From Oscillospiraceae bacterium (GTDB lineage Bacteria > Bacillota > Clostridia > Oscillospirales > CAG-272): a stretch of DNA of 32,091 bases. A program made the position numbers and the translations under genes. Every line of letters starts with the position of its first letter. Position 1 is the stretch's first letter. Shown one piece after another: positions 15,057-22,776 of this stretch. The DNA lies in NCBI GenBank assembly GCA_015065075.1, contig SVRA01000012.1, positions 1 through 32,091 on the forward strand, written 5' to 3'. The notes beneath the pieces are model-generated. The model saw only the letters and a list, made by a program, of their open reading frames with translations. It did no database searches and had not been told where the DNA came from.

Positions 15057-15921
15057 GAGCTTGCTATTTCCGCATATTGCGATAATGATAATTCTCGTTC
15101 CGATAGCAACCGTCTTTCTGGTTTGTTCGATGGTGTTTTTGGGAACCGAATCGCCGCTTGCGATAGTATCTTACGTATTGGCGGCGTATACCTTGACGGT
15201 ATGGTGCTTCAAAATACCGTATCTTATCAGATTTTTCAGAAATTTTAAAAACGAGAATAAATACGCTCGGCGCTGGCTTGAGGACGACCGCCTCCGCGTA
15301 AACGTGTCGCTCTTCGGCTCGCTTATCTGGAACGTAGCCTATGCGGCGCTTCAGCTCTGGCTTGGCTTTTTGCACAGGAGCTTCTGGTTTTACTCCTTCG
15401 CGGTCTATTATATTTTCCTCGCCGTTATGAGATTTTTTCTGGTGCGGCACAACGTGGTGCACAAGCCGGGAGAGAGGATGCGCGAGGAGCTGATAAAATA
15501 CCGCGCTTGCGGTTGGATATTCCTGGTGATGAATCTTTCGCTTTCGCTGATCGTGTTCTTTATGGTTTATTGGAACAGGACGTTTATTCATCATCAGATC
15601 ACGACTATCGCCATGGCGGCGTACACCTTTACGGCGTTTGCGGTCGCGATCGTAAATATTGTAAAATATCGCAAATATAACAGTCCGATCTATTCTGCGT
15701 CCAAGGCGATCAGTCTCGCGGCGGCTTGTGTTTCTATGCTCACGCTGACCTCAACGATGCTGACGACCTTCAGCGACGGCACGATGGACGCTTTTTCGCA
15801 AAAGCTTATGCTTGGCGGAGTAGGCTTTGCGGTCTCGGTCGTGATCGTGGTAATGGCAATAAATATGATCGTGCAGAGCACGAAGAAATTAAAGCTTTTG
15901 AATGAGGATAAAAATGGATAA
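15031..15921 (+). CDS. Polytopic membrane protein of unknown function
   Basis: I recognise no family. The 296 residues hold about eight hydrophobic segments joined by short loops, with a basic C terminus (QSTKKLKLLNEDKNG). No catalytic or transporter signature is visible. The ORF track starts at a TTG at 15025. ATG 15031 is better because AAGGAG lies eight bases before it. It overlaps the end of the histidine kinase gene and the start of the next small membrane protein gene, so it belongs to the same operon. A part in signal perception by the short-loop kinase, or in the detoxification complex, is possible but only inferred. Confidence 0.8.
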   Translation: MEFWKKLGKSLLFPHIAIMIILVPIATVFLVCSMVFLGTESPLAIVSYVLAAYTLTVWCFKIPYLIRFFRNFKNENKYARRWLEDDRLRVNVSLFGSLIWNVAYAALQLWLGFLHRSFWFYSFAVYYIFLAVMRFFLVRHNVVHKPGERMREELIKYRACGWIFLVMNLSLSLIVFFMVYWNRTFIHHQITTIAMAAYTFTAFAVAIVNIVKYRKYNSPIYSASKAISLAAACVSMLTLTSTMLTTFSDGTMDAFSQKLMLGGVGFAVSVVIVVMAINMIVQSTKKLKLLNEDKNG

Positions 15922-16312
15922 CAACGAAAATAAATTTCAGTACACCTACTCGGTCAATGAGCAGGAGGAGCTCCGAAGGATCAGAGAAAAATACACGGCG
16001 AAGGAGGAGACCAAGCTCGACAGACTCCGCCGACTTGACAAAAGCGCCTCAAACAAGGCGCAAAGTGTCGCTATAACGGTGGGTATCATCGGTGCGCTCA
16101 TTCTCGGAATGGGTATGAGCCTTGCTATGACTGATATAGGCGCGGTGATCGGACTTGCCGAGAGCCTTGCAATGATAGTCGGCATTGCGGTCGGATTTGT
16201 CGGCGGTGCGCTTGTCGCACTCGCACACCCGATCTATAGGGGAGTTCTCAAGAGCGAAAGACAAAAGATCGCACCCGAGATCCTGCGCTTGACAGATGAA
16301 TTGATGAAATAA
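15914..16312 (+). CDS. Small two-TM membrane protein with charged N-terminal helix
   Basis: The protein has 132 residues from ATG 15914 (GAGG six bases upstream); the track start at 15902 lacks a ribosome binding site. Residues 1-50 are highly charged (EEQEELRRIREKYTAKEE-like), then two hydrophobic segments (about 55-77 and 85-107), then a tail ending in KIAPEILRLTDELMK. From memory, proteins of this pattern in clostridia are often auto-annotated as dihydropteridine reductase. No nucleotide-binding motif supports that name here. It overlaps the previous gene by eight bases and is the last gene before a strong terminator. Confidence 0.78.
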   Translation: MDNNENKFQYTYSVNEQEELRRIREKYTAKEETKLDRLRRLDKSASNKAQSVAITVGIIGALILGMGMSLAMTDIGAVIGLAESLAMIVGIAVGFVGGALVALAHPIYRGVLKSERQKIAPEILRLTDELMK

Positions 16313-16328
16313 AGAGCAGACGTAAAAC

Positions 16329-16375
16329 AGACACACCCAAAAGGATTAACTCCTTTCGGGTGTGTCTTTCTGTTG
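16329..16375. terminator. Bidirectional terminator between the TCS operon and the ABC-F gene
   Basis: AGACACACCC (16329-16338) and GGGTGTGTCT (16358-16367) are exact complements; the loop contains a further AAAGGA/TCCTTT pairing. T-rich sequence follows on the plus strand and GTTTT on the minus strand. It can serve both convergent units. Confidence 0.85.
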
Positions 16376-16455
16376 TTTCTCCGTCAAGAACAGAGAAAGA
16401 TATCGTTCTGGGCTTTTAGATCTGATCGGGTTATCCTCATCGCGAGCCAGCGGAG

Positions 16456-18402
16456 CTATCCTTCCAGATCCTCGTATATTTCCATAAGACGATCCTCGAT
16501 CTCGTTTTTTCGGTTGTCCAGCTCGGCAAGCTTTTTGTAATCTGTGGCGGCGTCTCCGTTCATCTGCTCGGTGATCTGGTCAAGCTCGACTTCGAGTTTT
16601 TCCATCTCCGCTGTAAGACGCGCGATTCTGTTCGCCTTTTTTCTTGCCTCCGACGCTTCTTGCTTTGCCTTAAGATACTGCTCTTTTCCGCTTGGCGCGG
16701 TCGTCTTTTGCGGCTGCGGAACTTCGGCGGCTACCATGCGCTCTTTTCTTGCCGAGGTGAATTCTCGGAATTCGGTATAGGCTTCTCCCGATCTCGTTAT
16801 CTGATAGTCGAACATATCTCCGTCAACGTATCCGTCGGGCTTGAGCTCGATTATGCGGCTTGCCAGCTTTTCGATGAAATAACGGTCGTGCGAGACGGCG
16901 ATGATCGTGCCGTCAAAATCCTCAAGCGCGGATTCGAGCGCCTCTCGGGAGTCTATGTCGAGGTGGTTGGTCGGCTCGTCGAGGATGAGAAGGTTCATTC
17001 TCGACAGGATGAGCTTGGAGAGTGTCAGACGCGCCCGCTCTCCTCCGGAGAGCATTTTTACGGTCTTGAATACGTCCTCGCCGAAGAAATTGAACCAGGC
17101 GAGAGTGGAACGAATTTTTTGCTCGGGAAGGGTGGGGTAGTGATCCCAAAGCTCGTCGATGACGGTTTTATCGGGGTCAAGATTTTGGTTTTCCTGATCG
17201 TAGTAGCCGATCTCGACGTTGTATCCCTCCTCGATCTTGCCCGCCGTGGCGGTCAGCTTTTTCATCATCAGTTTGATCAGGGTGGATTTGCCGCAACCGT
17301 TCGGTCCGATGATGAGCAGGCGGTCGTTTCGTTTGACGAGGAAATTGAGGTCGGTGAACAGGCGCTTGTTTCCAAAGCCCATTGCTAGTCCTTTGACGTC
17401 AAGCACGTCGTTGCCGCTTGCGATGGCGGACGTGAATTTCATTCGGATCGCTCTCTGCTCTGTTTCGGGGGCCTCGAGCTTTTCCATTTTATCAAGCAGC
17501 TTTTGGCGCGACTCGGCGGCGATTATATTTCTCTCGCGATTCCATTGGCGCTGTTGGGCAATGTATGCCTCCTGCCTTGCTATTTCCTTTTGCTGCTCCT
17601 TGTAGTGCTTTTCGTATATCTCGCGGTCGATCTTTCTTTGCTCCATGCTCTTGGTGTAATTCCCGTTATAGAGCTTGGCGCGATGATGCTCGATGGCGAG
17701 TGTTTTGTTTGTTATACGGTCGAGAAAATAACGGTCGTGGGAGATTATCATTACGCACTTTTTGTACTGCGAGAGATAGTTTTCAAGCCAGCCGAGCGTT
17801 TCGATGTCAAGGTGGTTGGTCGGCTCGTCAAGCATCAGTATATCGGGCTCCTGACAAAGCTCGATCGCAAGGGCAAGGCGTGTTCTTTGTCCTCCCGAGA
17901 GCAGAGAAACGTTCATATTTATCTGGTCGTCGTCAAAGCCGAGCTTTTGAAGAATTGAACGGCACCTGCCTCTGAACTCAAGACCGCCGTCGCGGATAAA
18001 TTTATCGTTGAGCGACATATATTCATTGGTATATATGCTATGCTTTGCGTCAGTGTGGTCGGCGAGCAATATCTCAAGCTCCGAGAGGCGCTTTTCAGCC
18101 GCAAGCAGTGCGGGGAAGGCAGCGTACATGTGCTCAAGTGCAGTTGAGCCCTCCGAGGCATCCGCCTCGGAGAAAGCGCCGTACTGCGAAAGTATGCCTA
18201 CGGTCTTTCCCTTGGATATATAGATTTCTCCCTCTTCCGCCTCGTATTCACCCGTTATGAGCTTGAAAAGCGAGGTCTTGCCGCTTCCGTTCGCGCCAAT
18301 GATACCGAGCTTATCGTTTTCCTCAAGAGAAAACGAGACCTTTTCAAGTATCGTGGTCGTTCCGAAGCGGAGGGTCAGGTTGTTTGCGCTTATTGCTATC
18401 AT
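16456..18402 (-). CDS. ABC-F family ATPase (ribosome-associated, Uup/YdiF-like)
   Basis: This 648-residue soluble protein has two complete ABC domains and no membrane segment, the ABC-F pattern. Domain 1 has GANGSGKTSLFK, LSGGQRTRLA and LMLDEPTNHLD. Domain 2 has GPNGCGKSTLIK, LSGGERARLT and LLILDEPTNHLD. The linker (about 240-320) is long, charged and helical (EQQKEIARQEAYIAQQRQWN), as expected for the P-site tRNA interaction arm. A C-terminal coiled coil (about 560-645) is present. ABC-F proteins act at the ribosomal E site to relieve stalls, and some give antibiotic resistance. The sequence alone does not show resistance; a housekeeping role is more likely. A TTGACA/TACAAT promoter lies about 95 bases upstream. 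Confidence 0.9.
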   Translation of the reverse strand: MIAISANNLTLRFGTTTILEKVSFSLEENDKLGIIGANGSGKTSLFKLITGEYEAEEGEIYISKGKTVGILSQYGAFSEADASEGSTALEHMYAAFPALLAAEKRLSELEILLADHTDAKHSIYTNEYMSLNDKFIRDGGLEFRGRCRSILQKLGFDDDQINMNVSLLSGGQRTRLALAIELCQEPDILMLDEPTNHLDIETLGWLENYLSQYKKCVMIISHDRYFLDRITNKTLAIEHHRAKLYNGNYTKSMEQRKIDREIYEKHYKEQQKEIARQEAYIAQQRQWNRERNIIAAESRQKLLDKMEKLEAPETEQRAIRMKFTSAIASGNDVLDVKGLAMGFGNKRLFTDLNFLVKRNDRLLIIGPNGCGKSTLIKLMMKKLTATAGKIEEGYNVEIGYYDQENQNLDPDKTVIDELWDHYPTLPEQKIRSTLAWFNFFGEDVFKTVKMLSGGERARLTLSKLILSRMNLLILDEPTNHLDIDSREALESALEDFDGTIIAVSHDRYFIEKLASRIIELKPDGYVDGDMFDYQITRSGEAYTEFREFTSARKERMVAAEVPQPQKTTAPSGKEQYLKAKQEASEARKKANRIARLTAEMEKLEVELDQITEQMNGDAATDYKKLAELDNRKNEIEDRLMEIYEDLEG

Positions 18403-18450
18403 TTTCTTTCCTTTTGTAGCAGAGTTTATTTTATTTCATTTTTGTTTCAC

Positions 18451-18479
18451 TTGACTTTTGATCAAATATAAGCTATAAT
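18451..18479 (+). promoter_or_regulatory. Sigma-A promoter of gpsA
   Basis: TTGACT (18451-18456), 17 bp and TATAAT (18474-18479). The start would be near 18486. It is interleaved with the minus-strand promoter at 18498-18526. Confidence 0.85.
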
Positions 18480-18497
18480 ATAGCGAAGACACTTAAT

Positions 18498-18526
18498 ATT
18501 GTATCATTTTTAGTGATTTTTGTCAA
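18498..18526 (-). promoter_or_regulatory. Sigma-A promoter of the ABC-F gene
   Basis: On the minus strand TTGACA (18521-18526), 17 bp and TACAAT (18498-18503). The start would be near 18491, so the transcript runs leftwards through the gpsA promoter. Confidence 0.85.
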
Positions 18527-18583
18527 TGCAGGCTAATAAATTAGTTTTTGCAAGTTAAAATGAAAGGCTTTGATCTTATTTAT

Positions 18584-19546
18584 ATGAAAATTTGTGTTGC
18601 CGGCTGCGGTCGCTGGGGTTCTCTCATTACCTGGTATCTCGCCGAAAAGAAAAATTTTCCCGTAACTCTTTACGGTCGTCCCGATTCCAAGCATATTCAG
18701 AGATTCTTGAAGGAACGAAGAAACGATCTTCTCATTCTTCCCGAGTCGGTGGAGGTTTCTACAGACCTTTCTTGCTTTGAGCATGCTGACGTTATTATTA
18801 TTTCGATAAATTCGCAATCTCTCGATTCATTTTTGCGCGATCTTGCTCCTCTTGGGCTGAAAAACAAGATCTTCGTGCTTTGTATGAAGGGAATCGAGAT
18901 CTCTACGGGTCGTCGACTCTCCGAGATCGCCAAGGCAAACGTTGATCCCTCGAACAAGATCGCCGTTTGGCTCGGTCCCGGTCACGTTCAGGAGTTTTAC
19001 GCGGGAATCCCTAACTGTATGGTCATCGACAGCGAGGACGAGCAGACCAAGCATCTGCTTGTAGATTCGTTCTCAAGCGAGCTGATAAGATTTTACTACG
19101 GCGAGGATATGATCGGAAACGAGATCGGCGCGGCGGCAAAAAACGTTATCGGTATTGCTGCGGGAATACTCGACGGTAGTGAGCTTTCTACCCTTAAGGG
19201 TGCTTTGATGTCCAGAGGAACGAGAGAGGTAGCTCGCCTTATCTCTGCTATGGGAGGAAATCAGCTTTCGGCTTACGGCCTTTGCCATCTTGGAGACTAT
19301 GAGGCAACAGTTTTTTCAAAATTCAGCCACAACCGTGAATTTGGAGAAAAGATCGCCAAGGGAGAGTCGTTTGACAAGCTGGCGGAGGGATATTACACCG
19401 TCAAAGCGATTATGCTTCTCTGCGAAAAATATTCGGTTGATATGCCGATCTGTAACGAGGTCTACAGGGTTATTTACGAGGGCAAGAGCTGCCGCGCGGC
19501 GATCGACAGTCTTTTCGTCCGAAGCATCAAATCGGAATTTAATTAA
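18584..19546 (+). CDS. gpsA: NAD(P)H-dependent glycerol-3-phosphate dehydrogenase
   Basis: GpsA reduces dihydroxyacetone phosphate to sn-glycerol 3-phosphate for phospholipid synthesis. The N-terminal Rossmann motif is GCGRWGS (residues 7-13), CMKGIE holds a conserved Lys (about 102), and GAAAKNVIGIAAGILDG holds the catalytic Lys (about 186). LGDYEATVFSKFSHNREFG matches the family LGD...S.NR.FG block. The track start (18548) adds 12 residues. I prefer ATG 18584 because MKICVAGCG aligns with the usual N terminus, giving 320 residues, but no strong ribosome binding site precedes it. The glycine-rich motif has Cys and Arg at usually small positions. A terminator follows directly. Confidence 0.88.
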   Translation: MKICVAGCGRWGSLITWYLAEKKNFPVTLYGRPDSKHIQRFLKERRNDLLILPESVEVSTDLSCFEHADVIIISINSQSLDSFLRDLAPLGLKNKIFVLCMKGIEISTGRRLSEIAKANVDPSNKIAVWLGPGHVQEFYAGIPNCMVIDSEDEQTKHLLVDSFSSELIRFYYGEDMIGNEIGAAAKNVIGIAAGILDGSELSTLKGALMSRGTREVARLISAMGGNQLSAYGLCHLGDYEATVFSKFSHNREFGEKIAKGESFDKLAEGYYTVKAIMLLCEKYSVDMPICNEVYRVIYEGKSCRAAIDSLFVRSIKSEFN

Positions 19547-19556
19547 AAATATTAAG

Positions 19557-19591
19557 AAAGCACCGAAATCTTCAGACTTCGGTGCTTTTGT
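19557..19591. terminator. Terminator between gpsA and the CHAP gene
   Basis: AAAGCACCGAA and TTCGGTGCTTT form a stem around ATCTTCAGAC, followed by TGTTTATTT. It lies between the two convergent stops and can act in both directions. Confidence 0.8.
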
Positions 19592-21064
19592 TTATTTGAA
19601 TTTGCGTTTTTGGATTGCAAAGCATACTGATAGCCCAAGCGCGATCAGACTCGGCAAGATGCTGACAGCCACGCTTGATCTGCAACCGAAGGCGTTTGGC
19701 TTTTCGGAATATACCGCAGTATATACTATGCTTTCGGTTATTTTCGCGGGGATCTCATCGACTCCCCAGCCCTCAAAGCACTCGTCGTCGACCTCGGGCG
19801 GCTCGACAAGGTCTCCGTAATATCCTTTGATCTCCTTGAGCACTTTTCCGTCGGAATCCGCAAAGGTGACGGTATATAAGGTCTCATCCCACTGGGCAAC
19901 GAGGATTGTTTTTTTATCAATATCGCTAAGCGTATCGCCCGATTGCAAAAGCTCGCCCGTTTCGATCACCTTCCAACCGACGAAGCCCGAGGTCTCTCTT
20001 GTGATCTCGGGATCGGGAAGGGCGATCGTGGTAGACGGGAGCACGGCAAATCTCGTGACATATTCATTTTCCGCATCGTGAATGAGCTCTATCGCCTCGG
20101 TTGCTCCGTCAGATGATATCTGGACGGCCTTTTTTGCCGCTTTCGCATAGCCCCCGTAAGTTTTCCCGTCTTTTTGATAGCTGATTTTAAAGCAATCGCC
20201 GTATCTCTCTTTTACCGTAAGAAGCTCGTAAGCGCCCAGGACGTCGGAGTTTTCACTCATTTTTTCATCTGAATAGACGTTTATTTCGCCTTTTGAGATA
20301 TACAGTCCCGAGGACATTTCCTCACCTGAATGATCCACCTTCAAAGCCGTTTCGTCTGTCTTGTATTTTGGCGATGCGTACCCAACTATGTATTTGTCCG
20401 ACAATTTATACGAGCGAAGGCAAACGTAATGTCCTGCGGTCGACAGAGCGCTGCCGCTTGATGCGTTTCCTTCGATCGTATACACGCGGTTTTCGTCCGA
20501 ATAAAGAACCATACCTATATGAGTGGAGGTCACCGAGCTGCCCGCGTCCTTGAAAAAGATAAGGTCTGCTGTTTTGGGAGCATAGTTTTTCTTTTCAACG
20601 TATATTCCCATATCCTTGCAATCCGCAAGCCAGCGGCGGCAGCTAACCTCGGATCCCGATGCGGTCTTTTCTACTCTCGATTGGCGTAAGCACCAATTCA
20701 CAAACGAGGCGCACCATGCGTATCCGTAGCTCAGTCCATTACCCTCTTGGTTGTCGAGCTTGCCGTAAAGGACGTTGTATTCGACAAAATTTTTCGTGCC
20801 CGAGGAGTTCATTCCGTCAAGGTCAGAATCTCCGTCTCCCTCGTGATATCCGAGCTGTGAGAGCGCTATTGCGATAACGTCGGTTGCCTGATCGCCCGTC
20901 AGCTCTATTCGCCCAAGATGCTCGTAATATTTACTGCTTTTGTATTCCTCGGACACCTGATAGGTCTCGGTCACTGCTGAGGTCTCAAGTGTGCACAGCC
21001 CCGATGTCGTAGTGATCATCAAAGCAAAAAGGACAAGGCACGCTAATGCTTTTTTTATATTCAT
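19592..21064 (-). CDS. Secreted, membrane-anchored CHAP-domain peptidoglycan amidase
   Basis: The 490 residues start with a signal peptide (about 1-30). A CHAP/NlpC-type domain follows (about 60-235) with the likely triad Cys118 (YAWCASFVNWC), His182 (THIGMVLYS) and Asn200 (IEGN). An SH3-like segment (about 250-315) and two InlB-type B-repeats (about 325-395 and 395-450, with TVTFADSDGKVLKE and FEGWG) come next. A C-terminal hydrophobic stretch (about 465-484) and basic tail QKRKFK suggest a membrane anchor; there is no LPXTG motif. It probably cleaves peptidoglycan peptides or amides at the cell surface. GGAG lies upstream of the ATG behind a consensus promoter. Confidence 0.87.
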   Translation of the reverse strand: MNIKKALACLVLFALMITTTSGLCTLETSAVTETYQVSEEYKSSKYYEHLGRIELTGDQATDVIAIALSQLGYHEGDGDSDLDGMNSSGTKNFVEYNVLYGKLDNQEGNGLSYGYAWCASFVNWCLRQSRVEKTASGSEVSCRRWLADCKDMGIYVEKKNYAPKTADLIFFKDAGSSVTSTHIGMVLYSDENRVYTIEGNASSGSALSTAGHYVCLRSYKLSDKYIVGYASPKYKTDETALKVDHSGEEMSSGLYISKGEINVYSDEKMSENSDVLGAYELLTVKERYGDCFKISYQKDGKTYGGYAKAAKKAVQISSDGATEAIELIHDAENEYVTRFAVLPSTTIALPDPEITRETSGFVGWKVIETGELLQSGDTLSDIDKKTILVAQWDETLYTVTFADSDGKVLKEIKGYYGDLVEPPEVDDECFEGWGVDEIPAKITESIVYTAVYSEKPNAFGCRSSVAVSILPSLIALGLSVCFAIQKRKFK

Positions 21065-21110
21065 ATATTTTTTCTCCGTGTGTACAGGATCGTTTTTCCA
21101 TTACAAGAAT

Positions 21111-21139
21111 ATTATATCATTTCTGCTTTTCTTTGTCAA
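21111..21139 (-). promoter_or_regulatory. Sigma-A promoter of the CHAP gene
   Basis: On the minus strand TTGACA (21134-21139), 17 bp and TATAAT (21111-21116), a perfect consensus about 47 bases before the start codon. Confidence 0.9.
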
Positions 21140-21242
21140 GTTGCTTGATTTGAGGACAGGCGTTGAAATTAATCGTTTTTGATATAAGATTTGTGGGCGA
21201 ATGTTAAAGATTGAAAGTCGTCTAAAATCAACCAAAGGTTTA

Positions 21243-21271
21243 TTGACAAATTGCAGTCTCGGTATTATAAT
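21243..21271 (+). promoter_or_regulatory. Consensus sigma-A promoter of the structured RNA and XRE gene
   Basis: TTGACA (21243-21248), 17 bp and TATAAT (21266-21271), a perfect match. The start would lie near 21278. Confidence 0.92.
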
Positions 21272-21277
21272 AGGATT

Positions 21278-21490
21278 ATCGGTCTGTCGGCATAGACCCC
21301 GACGGAGCGAAATTTTATGAAAAGGAGGCGACTTTAATGATTTCTACACGCTATGGATACTGCAAACTCGCCTCGGAGTCGGTCTAAGGCAAAAAAAGGA
21401 TGCTGACCTTGGTTTGCCGAGATTCTTTGCGGCGATTTATCCCAAAAACCGAGCGTGCTTATTGCAGAGGTGCGCTCGAGCGAATTGCAG
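21278..21490 (+). ncRNA. Putative structured RNA or leader upstream of an XRE regulator
   Basis: About 210 bases between a perfect promoter and the XRE ribosome binding site fold well by eye. Helices are AGACC(CC)GAC (21294-21303) with GTCGGTCT (21378-21385); GAGGCGA (21325-21331) with TCGCCTC (21368-21374); GGCAAA (21388-21393) with TTTGCC (21413-21418), plus inner AAGG/CCTT; and CGAGCGTGC (21450-21458) with GTGCGCTCG (21470-21478). CTGCAA (21360-21365) can pair with TTGCAG in the last hairpin loop (21462-21467), forming a pseudoknot, or with a second TTGCAG at 21485-21490. The 5' end offers competing pairs GGTCT/AGACC and GTCGG/CCGAC. A 16-codon ORF (21337-21387) behind AAAGGAGG is included in it. 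Size and host recall the clostridial raiA-motif RNA class, but this was not checked. Confidence 0.6.
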
Positions 21491-21504
21491 CAAGGAGTTA
21501 GCAG

Positions 21505-21747
21505 ATGATAGACACAAACAATTTGGGCAGGAAGATCGCAGATGCCAGAAAGCGCTCGAAGCTTACGCAAAATGACCTTGCGCTTCGGGTCGGCGTTACG
21601 GCGCAGGCGGTCTCCAAGTGGGAGCAGGGAAGATCCTGCCCCGATATTGCCATTCTCGATGAAATTGCCGACGCCCTTGGCATTTCGCTCTTTGAGCTTT
21701 TGGGAATGGATGAACGCGATGCGTTTCTGTCAAAACATAGCTCGTAA
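21505..21747 (+). CDS. Short XRE-family transcriptional regulator
   Basis: The 80 residues consist of a single Cro/C1-type helix-turn-helix domain (about 7-65): LGRKIADARKRSKLTQNDLA, then VTAQAVSKWEQGRSCPDI and IADALGISLFELLG. The SKWEQGRSCPD block is the typical recognition helix of this family. There is no effector domain, so it either acts as a small DNA-binding protein or needs a partner. AAGGAG (21492-21497) lies seven bases before the ATG. It is co-transcribed with the structured RNA upstream and ends at a terminator. Its target is unknown. Confidence 0.88.
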   Translation: MIDTNNLGRKIADARKRSKLTQNDLALRVGVTAQAVSKWEQGRSCPDIAILDEIADALGISLFELLGMDERDAFLSKHSS

Positions 21748-21806
21748 CCTTCTTCCTTTCGGGCCTTTGGCTTGAGCTTTGATTGTCAATTGCGTACGCG
21801 AAAATC

Positions 21807-21840
21807 AGTCTCACCTATAACGGTGGGGCTTTTTTTCTTT
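21807..21840 (+). terminator. Rho-independent terminator of the XRE unit
   Basis: AGTCTCACC and GGTGGGGCT pair (9 bp with two G-U) around TATAAC, followed by TTTTTTTCTTT. Confidence 0.85.
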
Positions 21841-21859
21841 GAAAATATTTGAAAAGGTA

Positions 21860-21888
21860 TTTACTTTTTTTATTTCGGATGGTATAAT
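21860..21888 (+). promoter_or_regulatory. Sigma-A promoter of the phosphatase gene
   Basis: TTTACT (21860-21865), 17 bp and TATAAT (21883-21888), 73 bases before the ATG. Confidence 0.7.
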
Positions 21889-21961
21889 TCAGGTAGAAAT
21901 ATTCCACTTGTTGGCGGTCGCGCTCTCGGGCGGATTGCCGACCGGCACACGGAGGTATGAC

Positions 21962-22681
21962 ATGATACTTTACTACGTCAGACACGGAGATCCGATCTAT
22001 AATCCCGACAGCCTTACTCCTCTCGGACACCGTCAGGCCGAGGCGGTTGGTAGGCGCTTTGCCGTTCACGGACTTGACAAAATATATTCGTCTCCCTCCG
22101 TGCGCGCGAGGCAGACCGCCATGCCGACCTGCGAAATTCTGAAGCAGGAGATGACCGTGCTTGATTGGTGCTGCGAGTCGCTTGCGTGGAGAGATATGAC
22201 GGTTGAATATGAGCCCGGCAAGCTCACCTGGGCATTCTTCCACCGTCCGACGAGAGATCTTTTCACCTCGCCCGAGGTCAGAGCGCTCGGCGATAAATGG
22301 TACACCTATCCCGCGTTTGAAAATACCCGCTTTGAAGCGGGCGTGAAGCGGGTGCGCGAGGAGGCTGATAAATTCATGCTTTCTCTCGGCTACCGTCACG
22401 ATGCGCTTCGAAGCGGCTATATTGCCGAGGAGCCGACCGACGAAAGGGTCGCTTTGTTTGCTCATCAGGGATTTGGTCTTCTGTTTCTGAGCACGATACT
22501 TGATATCCCGTACAATGATTTTTCCACCCGATTTGACATCGGGCACACCGGCGTTTCGGTTATTGAGTTTTCTGCATCGAAGGGCGGATTTTGTATCCCA
22601 AGGCTTCTTCAGCATTCCAACGATTCGCATCTTTACAAGGAGGGGCTTGGCACTCGCTATCAGAACGAAATTTTTATATAA
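21962..22681 (+). CDS. Histidine phosphatase family protein (phosphoglycerate mutase-like)
   Basis: The 239 residues carry the branch-1 signature RHGDP near the N terminus (His at about 8), PLGHRQAEAVGRR, SSPSVRARQTA with the phosphate-binding Arg, and a late His in FAHQGFG. The track start (21839) lies upstream of the promoter -10. ATG 21962 has GGAGG six bases before it and gives the normal MILYYVRHG N terminus. The substrate is not evident; such proteins act on phosphosugars, nucleotides or cofactor precursors. Residues about 80-130 (CESLAWRDMTVEYE and TWAFFHRPTRDLF) are longer than in the minimal fold. It is monocistronic between its own promoter and terminator. Confidence 0.88.
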   Translation: MILYYVRHGDPIYNPDSLTPLGHRQAEAVGRRFAVHGLDKIYSSPSVRARQTAMPTCEILKQEMTVLDWCCESLAWRDMTVEYEPGKLTWAFFHRPTRDLFTSPEVRALGDKWYTYPAFENTRFEAGVKRVREEADKFMLSLGYRHDALRSGYIAEEPTDERVALFAHQGFGLLFLSTILDIPYNDFSTRFDIGHTGVSVIEFSASKGGFCIPRLLQHSNDSHLYKEGLGTRYQNEIFI

Positions 22682-22703
22682 ATTCCCTTTGGGAAGCTTC
22701 CTT

Positions 22704-22762
22704 GAGGCTTGCGCGGACAGCTGACGCACAAGCCTCATTTTTTTGCCTTTATCGGCAAAAAA
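22704..22762 (+). terminator. Terminator after the phosphatase gene, with second hairpin
   Basis: GAGGCTTG and CAAGCCTC (22704-22736) pair, followed by ATTTTTTT. The T-run is itself the left arm of a second hairpin, TTTTTTGCC-TTTATC-GGCAAAAAA. Confidence 0.75.
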
Positions 22763-22776
22763 TATGGCGATTTCTA

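Noticed and set aside
15914-16312. Dihydropteridine reductase
   Set aside because: This label is recalled from automatic annotations of similar proteins, but the sequence has two membrane segments and no nucleotide-binding motif.
16660-17388. 242-codon and other plus-strand ORFs inside the ABC-F gene
   Set aside because: They are shadows of the ABC-F gene; no start signal or homology is seen.
21337-21387. 16-codon ORF as an independent gene
   Set aside because: Its Shine-Dalgarno is part of an RNA helix and the peptide is too short to judge. It is reported only as part of the structured RNA.
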